DNA from: Streptomyces roseus
Lineage (GTDB): Bacteria; Actinomycetota; Actinomycetes; Streptomycetales; Streptomycetaceae
Assembly (NCBI RefSeq): GCF_001044425.1
Contig: NZ_LFML01000016.1
Span: 88,057 to 152,056 of the forward strand
Direction of reading: 5' to 3'
DNA length: 64,000 nt
The notes beneath the pieces were generated by a model. It saw only the letters and a list, made by a program, of their open reading frames with translations. It made no database searches and was not told the DNA's origin. Shown piece by piece: positions 16,097 through 22,714 of this stretch (position 1 is the stretch's first letter; each line of letters starts with the position of its first letter). The translations under genes and the position numbers were made by a program.

Positions 16097-17234
16097 GCAC
16101 ATCACCCAGCCCCCCTCCACGGCAGCTGCATCGGGGGGCACCGCCGACCGGAGAACCACGGGCGCAGCCCAGCGGTTCGTCGCGCTCCTGACCGGCCGGC
16201 CGGTGTCCCTGTACGCCGTGTCGGTCATGCGCGCCGGCTACGGAATGCTCTACCTGGTCTTCCTTCTGCGTGAATTCCCGCACCGTCACGAGATCTGGGG
16301 CCCCGGCTCCCCGTGGACGCCCGCGCTTGCGGAGCAGCTCTTCGCACAGACGGGCTGGAACAGCATCCTGACCCTCTCCGACAGCCCGGCCTACTTCGAA
16401 CTCTGCTATGTGACGGCCCTCTTCACCTCCGCGCTGTTCATGCTGGGGTGGCGGACCCGCGCCATGTCCGTCCTGTTCGCCATCGTGGTGACCTCGTTCC
16501 ATGCAAGAGCGATCTTCATGACGGACGGCGGCGACAATCTGATTCTGCTGATGGCTGTCTACCTCGTCTTCACCGCGTGCGGTCGCCGCTGGTCCCTGGA
16601 CGCACGCAGGAACCGTCTCAAGACGGCTCGTGCGGGCGACGATCCCGAACGGGCGAGAAGATTCGCTTCGCCCCGACTCCGTCAAGCACGGAGCACCTTG
16701 ACGACGGTCGTGCACAACTGCGGCATCTTCGTCATGGCGGCAGAGGTCTGCTTCCTCTACGGGTCAGCCGGCCTGTACAAGGTCCAGGGCGCTTCCTGGG
16801 TCGGCGGCACCGCCCTCCACTACGTCCTCAACCTCGAACTTTTCCAGCCCTGGCCCGCGCTCTCCCACCTTGCGGACGACTACGCGGTCCTGATCGCGGT
16901 CGCCAGCTACGCGACGGTACTCCTGCAAGTGGCCTTCCCGTTCGTGCTCTTCGGCAGGCTCAAGTACCCGGTTCTGGCCATGTTGCTGGGGATGCACGTC
17001 GGCATCGCGGTGGTCATGGGGCTGCCTCTCTTCTCCGGAGCGATGATCGTGGCGGACGCCGTGTTCCTTCCTGACCGCTTTTACACCTCCCTGGCTCACC
17101 TGTGCCGCCGCGCGACACGGCGAACCGGCGCGTCGCGGCCGGTGTCCCGGGGGCCGGGATCCGGATCGGTACCGCAGCAGGGCAGGACCGGCCTGCCCGG
17201 CTCGCGGCAGCGCGCTGCCTCCCCTCGCACATAG
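16086..17234 (+). CDS. HTTM domain membrane protein
   Basis: A 382-residue membrane protein of the HTTM (horizontally transferred transmembrane) family, related to vitamin K-dependent gamma-carboxylase and SdpB. Motifs include RPVSLYAVSVMRAGYGMLYL, the conserved FHARAIFMTDGGDNLILLM (partly shown as FMTDGGDNLILL), FLYGSAGLYKVQGASWVGGT and MLLGMHVGIAVVMGLPLFSG. About seven to eight hydrophobic segments lie between residues 40 and 340, with a basic cytoplasmic tail. The GTG at 16086 overlaps the DUF5819 gene. With DUF5819 it probably forms a membrane complex acting on a secreted protein or peptide. Confidence 0.87.
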   Translation: MGTEHITQPPSTAAASGGTADRRTTGAAQRFVALLTGRPVSLYAVSVMRAGYGMLYLVFLLREFPHRHEIWGPGSPWTPALAEQLFAQTGWNSILTLSDSPAYFELCYVTALFTSALFMLGWRTRAMSVLFAIVVTSFHARAIFMTDGGDNLILLMAVYLVFTACGRRWSLDARRNRLKTARAGDDPERARRFASPRLRQARSTLTTVVHNCGIFVMAAEVCFLYGSAGLYKVQGASWVGGTALHYVLNLELFQPWPALSHLADDYAVLIAVASYATVLLQVAFPFVLFGRLKYPVLAMLLGMHVGIAVVMGLPLFSGAMIVADAVFLPDRFYTSLAHLCRRATRRTGASRPVSRGPGSGSVPQQGRTGLPGSRQRAASPRT

Positions 17235-17337
17235 CGATGACCGAACGCCTACCGGGCGGCCCGGGGCCAGGGCCCCCAGGCCCGTCTCGACTGCGAGCTG
17301 CGGCAGTGCAGCCAGGCGGGGGACGCACGGCTATCAA

Positions 17338-17664
17338 ACGACAGCAGACGACTCATTCGGCCATCTCGATGACGACGGCTTCCCCGCCTACACCATGGGC
17401 CGGGCCGCAGAAATGCTCGGCACCACCCAGAGCTTCCTCCGCGCCATCGGCGAAGGCCGCCTCATCACCCGCTCCGCTCCGCCGGCGGACACCGCCGCTA
17501 CTCCCGCCACCAACTGCGCATTGCCGCCCGCGCCCGGGAACTCGCCGACCAGAGCCCCCATCGAGGCCACCTGCCGCATCGTCATCCTCGAGGACCGGCT
17601 CGAAGATGCCAGCGCCTCAACGCTGAATACCGCCGCGCCGCCGAACCCAGCTACCGCAGCCTGA
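17338..17664 (+). pseudogene. multiply frameshifted MerR-type regulator
   Basis: Reads TADDSFGHLDDDGFPAYT and MGRAAEMLGTTQSFLRAIG, which is the HTH start of a MerR family subgroup. A frame change follows to LRSAGGHRRYSRHQLRIAAR, then another to PIEATCRIVILEDRLEDA, and a third to QRLNAEYRRAAEPSYRS. Thus at least three indels break it. Where the start codon is expected there is ACG (17338), a likely decayed ATG. It lies just upstream of a cold-shock gene. Confidence 0.75.
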
Positions 17665-17791
17665 GGTGGATGCGCCAGTATGGGTAGATCCGCACGCACG
17701 TCCAGGGCCTGACGCGTGGTCGTTGTCCCTGGGACAGGGCGTGTGGACGTGTACCGTCTGCGTCAGCTGTCGTGGTTCGGAAATTCCCCTT

Positions 17792-17817
17792 GCCCACACC
17801 TTCGGCGTGGGCGTTTT
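17792..17817 (+). promoter_or_regulatory. hairpin with UUCG loop and T-run before the cold-shock gene
   Basis: GCCCAC pairs with GTGGGC across a loop containing CTTCG, followed directly by GTTTT. It could end transcription from the MerR remnant side, or be an RNA element in the long leader of the cold-shock gene 84 bases downstream. Confidence 0.55.
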
Positions 17818-17900
17818 GCTGTGCTGTGCCGCAGGAACCAGGGCGATCACCTCTGCCTTCCGCAGCAAGCGGGAGGCGTCATCGACTGGAGGCATGTGAC

Positions 17901-18104
17901 ATGGCTACGGGAACTGTGAAGTGGTTCAACGCGGAGAAGGGATTCGGCTTTATCGCCCAAGACGGCGGCGGGCCGGACGTCTTCGCCCACTACTCCGCGA
18001 TCAACTCCTCGGGCTTCCGCGAGCTCCAGGAAGGCCAGACCGTGACGTTCGACGTCACCCAAGGCCAGAAGGGTCCGCAGGCCGAGAACATCACCCCGGC
18101 CTGA
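17901..18104 (+). CDS. cold-shock protein (CspA family)
   Basis: A 67-residue single cold-shock domain that binds single-stranded RNA/DNA and acts as an RNA chaperone. It has RNP1 KGFGFIAQD and RNP2-like DVFAHYSAI, plus the invariant start [18 protein letters not shown]. The ATG at 17901 has GGAGG nine bases upstream. An in-frame ATG or GTG further up (17772) is rejected because it runs through the leader hairpin. It stands alone between two pseudogenes. Confidence 0.95.
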   Translation: MATGTVKWFNAEKGFGFIAQDGGGPDVFAHYSAINSSGFRELQEGQTVTFDVTQGQKGPQAENITPA

Positions 18105-18249
18105 CTCTTCCCACCCACCTGCGGACCAATCAGCGTTCGGCGTGCGGGCTGCCTCATGCAGCCCGGCCCGAACAGCTGGTCGCCGGACTTGTCCGGCGAC
18201 GTCGGCAGGATCCGAGGCGCACGCGATATGGGTCGTGCAGCTGCTGCTG

Positions 18250-18667
18250 TTCGGCCCTCATCCGTGTCGAGACGGGGGATGGGCCGAGGGGGCTGGCGGC
18301 CGGACAGCGGGCCGCATCTCGCCGAACTCCCTTCCCGCTGCTGATCACGGCACCGACCGCGCACCTCGGGCCCATCACGCGGGTCGGCCTGGACACCTCC
18401 GCCTGGCGGGACATCCCGACCCGTCTTGTCATCGACGGCCAGGTCGTGCACCTCGACGCCGACCCCGTCGGCGACGACACCGTCCTCATCACCCGTGGTC
18501 ACAACGACCACTTCGCCCTGCTGGTGGTCCCCCCGGACACCACCGCCGAAGCCGCCCACGAGGCGATGGCCCGCGCCGTCCGCGCCGACAACATCACGCA
18601 GGCCACTCAGATCCTCATCGCCACCACACCCGAACCTGAGGACGGCCCCGCCGACGCGGCGGGCTGA
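18250..18667 (+). pseudogene. frameshifted DUF5994 family gene, fourth copy
   Basis: The 3' two thirds (LGPITRVGLDTSAWRDIPT, VVHLDADPVGDDTVLITRGH, HFALLVVPPDTTAEAA) are almost identical to the intact gene at 12762. Just upstream the matching sequence continues in another frame as a worn [22 protein letters not shown], corresponding to SREGLLDGAWWPRTRDIETELP. The frame change is near 18340, and the N-terminal 30 or so codons are not recognisable. Confidence 0.75.
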
Positions 18668-18708
18668 CCCCGAATCCTCAGCGGCCGAGTGGTCTAGTGG
18701 TGCACCGA

Positions 18709-18918
18709 TCAGAGCCCCTCGTCGTGCAGGTCCTCCTCGCGCAGAAGATCGTCCTCGCGGCGGCGCGAGACCTCCTTCTGACCGGGCTTGTGTCCCTTCT
18801 CGCCCTTCTCGCGGGACGACCGGCCGGGCTGGGGCTGCGCGGGATCCCCGGGGCGACGGTGTTCCTGCGCCTCGCTCCCCTTGCCCGGCTCCTGACGCTT
18901 GTCCTGCCTACCGTCCAT
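18709..18918 (-). CDS. small highly charged protein
   Basis: A 69-residue hydrophilic protein (MDGRQDKRQEPGKGSEAQEH onwards) with alternating Lys/Arg and Glu/Asp runs and no hydrophobic core, so probably disordered. ATG 18918 has AGGAG upstream. Similar short charged proteins occur in Streptomyces, sometimes near stress genes, but I cannot name a family. The longer frame to 19230 is not supported. Confidence 0.5.
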   Translation of the reverse strand: MDGRQDKRQEPGKGSEAQEHRRPGDPAQPQPGRSSREKGEKGHKPGQKEVSRRREDDLLREEDLHDEGL

Positions 18919-19171
18919 GACGGCGACTCCTCTCGATGCGTGGGGTACGGATTGCTCTCCGATCACGCTGACACGCACCGCGACGACCTGCATCATGTCG
19001 ACCGCGAAGCGAGGCACACGGATGACGCCCCAGCCCGCCCGTCGGCCCCACCAGGAAGGGCGACTGACGGCAGCCACCCGACATCGAGTAGCCCCGGGGC
19101 TCAACCCGACTCCCCGCGAGGGAACTTGTGCCACGCGCATGGCATGAGAGCCCGGAAAGCTCTGGACAACG
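18919..19171. other. spacer without a supported gene
   Basis: Upstream region of the small charged protein. The open frames present on both strands lack family-like sequence and a credible ribosome binding site. It ends at a terminator-like hairpin. Confidence 0.4.
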
Positions 19172-19202
19172 AAAGGCCCCAGGCCTGTGAACTGGGGCTT
19201 TG
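19172..19202. terminator. bidirectional terminator-like hairpin
   Basis: AAAGGCCCCAG and CTGGGGCTTT form a stem with one bulged G, flanked by A-rich and T-rich ends, so it could work in both directions. No intact gene ends at it now, suggesting that its original neighbour was lost. Confidence 0.65.
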
Positions 19203-19339
19203 TCATGGAAACGGATGACGAAAATCTCACCCACGCGACAAGCCCGAAGGCATCGGAGTCGTCCGCATGGAGTAGCGCAGTCCGCTAATCGGTTGACCTG
19301 CGTGACAGGTCGCGGATCCGCGCTCCGGGTGGGCTGGGA

Positions 19340-19460
19340 CGGAGATCGAGACGTTCATGACCGAGCCGTCGAGTGCCATCGGGAACTGACCGGCCGAGAA
19401 CGTGAGCAGGACGATCCGCGCTGTTGCAGAACTTTCGGCAGTACCTCTCCCTGCCGACAT
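19340..19460 (-). pseudogene. inverted 5' piece of an MFS transporter gene
   Basis: Starting at ATG 19460 on the minus strand the peptide is MSAGRGTAESSATARIVLL then AGQFPMALDGSVMNVSIS, the N-terminus and first membrane helix of a drug-type MFS transporter. The expected continuation (TVAEDVG...) is absent on this strand but starts nine bases away on the opposite strand. Confidence 0.7.
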
Positions 19461-19607
19461 CGCGGAAAACGGTGGCCGAGGACGTGGGCACGACTGTGGC
19501 GGGTATCCAGGGCGCGGTCCGCCTACGCCCTCGTGATGGCGATGTTCATGATTCCCGGCAGCAAGGTCGGGGCGCCGCTCGGCCGCAAACGCGCGTTCTC
19601 GCCGAGT
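19461..19607 (+). pseudogene. continuation of the same MFS gene on the other strand
   Basis: The plus strand reads TVAEDVGTTVAGIQGAV, then after a frame change YALVMAMFMIPGSKVGAPLG and RKRAFS. This is helix 2 and the MFS loop motif that should follow SVMNVSI. The rest of the transporter is missing. Together with the minus-strand piece it shows an inversion of about 120 bases with breakpoints near 19340 and 19465. Confidence 0.7.
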
Positions 19608-19609
19608 GA

Positions 19610-20047
19610 GTCACCGCCGAGCAGCTGCGCCCGCTGCGCGGGGTCGACCTCGGCCGCGTCCCCGCACACCCCCGTGCCCGTACCTCGACGCCGACCCGGT
19701 GGGCGTGGCTGCTCGACGACCGCACCCACGGACAGCCGACCACCGTCCACGCCGAGGGCTGCCCCAAGGCCACCGACCGAACGCATCCGCTGGGCACCAA
19801 GCAGGCACTCTATGTACTCGCGCGGCCCAGCACGACGGCCACGGCCTGCACCGTGTGCGACGCCGCCGAGGCGCAGATACCGATCCTCACGCACGGCCAG
19901 GAGGACGACGTGCCCCGCCCCCGGCGACTGACCACAGGGCAATGCCTGTCAGGTGCAGCCCTGTCCGGGCCTCGGCGTCCCGGGCGGCGACGTCTACACC
20001 GCCCCAGGCCTCAGGCCGTGAGTGGTTGCTCGGGGCTGTGGCGTTGA
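19610..20047 (+). pseudogene. DUF6233-like remnant without a start codon
   Basis: An open frame reads VTAEQLRPLRGVDLGRVPAH, then WAWLLDDRTHGQPTTVHAEG, CPKATDRTHPLGTKQALYVL and ACTVCDAAEAQ. The TVHxxxC...QAL...ACxxCDA layout is like DUF6233 proteins of Streptomyces. The frame opens after a TGA at 19607 with GTC and has no proper start, and its end (RRRLHRPRPQAVSGC) looks like read-through. It is probably a fragment joined to the MFS remnant. Confidence 0.45.
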
Positions 20048-20201
20048 ACGGTGGCGGCGGGCCCTGAGGGGGACTCCCAGCTCTGCGCGCGAAGCCTGCC
20101 CTCCTGAGCTCCACGCGCGTCAAGATCCGGACCATTTCCGGACCAGCGCCCTCCAAAGAGCCGTCCGTACCATCGTTTTCACTGGTCGGGGCGGGTGCAG
20201 G

Positions 20202-20269
20202 TGCTGTACCACCAGCAGACGAAGAACGTGTTGGTCAGCTACTCCCCCAAGAAGCTCGGCTTCTTCTAG
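20202..20269 (+). pseudogene. orphan 3' tail of an aldehyde dehydrogenase gene
   Basis: Encodes [20 protein letters not shown] followed by FF and a stop. This matches the last 20 or so codons of the aldehyde dehydrogenase at 5031-6554 ([21 protein letters not shown]), with one codon deleted. Nothing upstream resembles the enzyme. It marks either a lost second copy or a recombination scar. Confidence 0.8.
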
Positions 20270-20318
20270 ACACTCAAACCGGGTGCCTGGAGCGGCCATT
20301 GGGCTTTGGGCGCCCCCT

Positions 20319-20723
20319 TCACCTCGGACGCCTGCTGAAATCGAACAGATACTCCCTGTGAGAACTACGTCCATCTGGCGGTCGTCCCGGGTCAGTCACG
20401 GTCCAGATATCGGGCCAGGATTCGTACGGAGCCCCGGGAATCGCCCACGCGCCCATTGACGCGCCGTGAAGAGGGCGCATGGGCGCATCATGGGCTGCCG
20501 GCCCGCGTGTGTAGGTTGACTGCCCGTCGCTGCCCCACACGACGCCGTCCAGGTCAGCGCCCGGGGTGAAGAACTGGCGGGTGAGGTCGCGGCGGACCTC
20601 GGTGCCGAGCATGCCCCAGGCGGAGAACATCTGCGGCTGGTGGTCCACGAAGAGCATGACCGCGTTGTCGGGCGTGAGCAGGTCCTCGCTCGGAGCGGCC
20701 TGCACCTTGGCGATGTCGAACAT
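20319..20723 (-). pseudogene. isochorismatase-like N-terminus joined to unrelated sequence
   Basis: The first 33 residues (MFDIAKVQAAPSEDLLTPDN, AVMLFVDHQPQMF) are the start of a YcaC-like isochorismatase-family hydrolase, with the catalytic Asp region FVDHQPQ. From residue 34 on (SAWGMLGTEVRRDLTRQFFT, DLDGVVWGSDGQSTYTR) the sequence is not that family, and the catalytic Lys and Cys are absent. ATG 20723 retains AAAGGA upstream. It is most likely a truncated gene fused to another remnant; an expressed 134-residue chimera is possible. Confidence 0.55.
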
Positions 20724-20980
20724 GAGGGGTCCTTTCGGAGCTGTCGGTAGCGCGCCCGTCGCGTGTCGCGACCCGGCACTCCTGGAAGCTACGAGCGACC
20801 GAACCGGCCGGGTTGCCCCCTGCGCACGGGGGCTGACACCACGGCGCACCATCGATCACGGAGTCCGTACGTCCCTGTCCGCTGGTCAAGTTCGTACCCT
20901 GTCCCCGATCGCCTCCGCGACTTCCCGCCCCTGCCCGATCCCCGCCACCGCGAACGATCGCAGGTGGCCGCCGTGGAACG

Positions 20981-21829
20981 TCAGCTGCTCGGCCGCAGCT
21001 CCCGCTCGGCGAAGGCGCGCAGGGTGCCCGGGTCGCGGCCCGTCAGGCGCCGGACGGAGTCCGAGGTACGGTCCTCCGCGCCCTCCGCGATGGCTCGGTC
21101 CATGGCGGCCAGCATGGTGGCGAACTCCAGCGGGATCTCGGCCGCCCAGCGGTCGCGCAGCTCCTCGAAGGTCAGGTGCCGGTGGGCGACCGGCCGGCCG
21201 GTGACCTCGGTGAGGATTGCGGCGACCTCGTCGTAGCTCAGTGCCTGCGGGCCGGTCAGGACCGGATCGGCATTGGGCGCCTTCTCGTCGGTCAGGGCGC
21301 GGACGGCGACGGCGGCGATGTCGGCGGCGTCGACGAACCCGACCCGGCCCTGCCCCGAGGCCGTCCGGATGGCGCCCTCGTCGCGGATGCTGCGCGCGTG
21401 CGGGGTGTGGCCGGCGAAGTTCTGCATGAACCAGGACGGCCGCAGCACCGCCCATTCCCCGAACAGGCCCGGGAGTTCCGCGTGGACCTGTCCCACGGCC
21501 GGGCCGCCCGCGGGGATCGCGGAGGAGCTGAGCAGCACCGCGCGGCGGACGCCGCCCTCGCGGGCCCTGCGGAGGAAGGGCAGCATGACCGCGGCCGGGT
21601 CGGGGGAACCGATGGGCGGCACGAGGTAGAGGCGGCCGACGCCGGCCAGGGCATCGCCCCAGGTGGCGTCCTCGTTCCAGTCGAAGCGCACGGCCTGCGC
21701 GCCCTCGACCGGGGTGGCCTTCCTGCTGGCCGCCCTGACCGGGATCCCCCGGGCGGCGAGGCCCGCGGCGACGCGGCTGCCGGTGGTGCCGGTGGCTCCG
21801 ATGACCAGGGTGGCGCCGGTGGGCCTCAT
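20981..21829 (-). CDS. NmrA-like NAD(P)-binding protein
   Basis: A 282-residue atypical short-chain dehydrogenase. Nucleotide-binding motif: VIGATGTTGSRVAAGLAARG at the N-terminus (ATP-grasp-free Rossmann fold). Then follow FDWNEDATW, LYLVPPIGSPDP, the LRPSWFMQNF motif and GFVDAADIAAVAVRALT. This is the layout of the NmrA/ergot-alkaloid-type family, which act as reductases or redox sensors. The typical SDR Tyr-Lys pair is not evident. The start overlaps the end of the SnoaL-like gene by four bases (ATGA), so the two are translated together. Confidence 0.86.
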   Translation of the reverse strand: MRPTGATLVIGATGTTGSRVAAGLAARGIPVRAASRKATPVEGAQAVRFDWNEDATWGDALAGVGRLYLVPPIGSPDPAAVMLPFLRRAREGGVRRAVLLSSSAIPAGGPAVGQVHAELPGLFGEWAVLRPSWFMQNFAGHTPHARSIRDEGAIRTASGQGRVGFVDAADIAAVAVRALTDEKAPNADPVLTGPQALSYDEVAAILTEVTGRPVAHRHLTFEELRDRWAAEIPLEFATMLAAMDRAIAEGAEDRTSDSVRRLTGRDPGTLRAFAERELRPSS

Positions 21830-22245
21830 CGGTTCGCTCCCCGGAAGTCGGCGCCGGGCTGCGACACGGCGAGGGGGTTCCAGTAGTCGCGGTAAGAGGT
21901 GATGAGCCCGTCCTTGACCGTGACCACGGCGATGTAGGTCATGTCGAAAGGGCTGTCGCTCTGAACCAGGCGGCCGACCCCGCGCATCTCCACCACGATC
22001 GTCTCGGGGACCGTCGTCCGGTGAACGGTCACCTCGGGGAAGTCGTGGAGGTCGACGTGGTCGGGGTAGTGGCGCATGTACGCCCCGACCGCGGCCTTGC
22101 CCTCCAGCTTTCCGGGCCAGCCCTCGGGCGCGAAGGGGAACTCGAGGACTCCGCCCTCGTCCCACAGCTCCACCCAGCCGGGGATGTCCTTCTCCAGCAG
22201 CAGTTGCAGGCCGTGGCGGTACAGCTCCGCAGGCGTCATGGGCAT
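21826..22245 (-). CDS. SnoaL-like / NTF2-fold protein
   Basis: A 139-residue NTF2-like protein: LYRHGLQLLLEKDIPGWVEL, then WDEGGVLEFPFAPEGWPGKL, GAYMRHYPD and a final beta-rich sheet (YIAVVTVKDGLITSYRDYWN). The last motif is the usual SnoaL-like ending. It could be an isomerase/cyclase or ligand-binding partner of the NmrA-like reductase it overlaps. Two ATGs are close together (22245 and 22239). Twin palindromes lie 50-95 bases upstream. Confidence 0.82.
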   Translation of the reverse strand: MPMTPAELYRHGLQLLLEKDIPGWVELWDEGGVLEFPFAPEGWPGKLEGKAAVGAYMRHYPDHVDLHDFPEVTVHRTTVPETIVVEMRGVGRLVQSDSPFDMTYIAVVTVKDGLITSYRDYWNPLAVSQPGADFRGANR

Positions 22246-22294
22246 GCTCACGATCGAGGATTCCGTTCCGAACGAAGGGTGCGGCGAAGAAAAT

Positions 22295-22340
22295 CGGACC
22301 GTCGGTCCGTATGGGCGCAAACATACGGACCGGCGGTCCG
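22295..22340 (-). promoter_or_regulatory. twin TetR-type palindromes before the NmrA/SnoaL operon
   Basis: CGGACCGTCGGTCCG at 22295-22309 and CGGACCGGCGGTCCG at 22326-22340 are two near-identical palindromes, centres 31 bases apart (three helical turns). Between them CCGTATG and CATACGG extend the symmetry. This is a typical tandem operator for a TetR-family dimer pair. No regulator gene lies next to it. Confidence 0.8.
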
Positions 22341-22622
22341 TTTGGCAATCCCGGGTCGCCGGCCCAGGCCCGCACACCGGAGAACATCGCCCCGGCACCG
22401 GGAGCCCAGCCGTCGCGGGCCCGGGCGGAACCGCCTCTCTCCCGGTCCACCGGTATGACGGCCGCCCTGGCGACCGCGGCAGTCGTCACGCTCGGCCCTC
22501 ACCCACACGAGTACTCCACGCTCCGGAGTCCGTACGGAGGGCTACGGTGGTTCCAGCGGCACGCGTGGACCAGTCAGCCCGCGCCGTCAACGCGCAGGAC
22601 GGCCCCGAACCGTCCGAACGCT
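22341..22622. other. spacer between two leftward operons
   Basis: No gene seen; frames on both strands lack family resemblance. It holds the upstream side of the twin palindromes and ends at the terminator of the FUSC gene. Confidence 0.4.
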
Positions 22623-22657
22623 CCGCCCGGCCCCGGTGCAGAACCGGGGCCGGGCGG
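22623..22657 (-). terminator. terminator of the long leftward stress run
   Basis: A perfect 15-bp stem (CCGCCCGGCCCCGGT/ACCGGGGCCGGGCGG) with a five-base loop, 58 bases after the FUSC stop codon. Confidence 0.88.
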
Positions 22658-22714
22658 CTCTCGCCCGCTCGCGCACTGGACAGGGGGCGCGGCACTGCCC
22701 CGTCGGCGGCGCCG

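Noticed and set aside
18680..18712. tRNA-like string (GCGGCCGAGTGGTCTAGTGG)
   Set aside because: Resembles a D-arm, but no acceptor, anticodon or T-arm pairing could be found around it.
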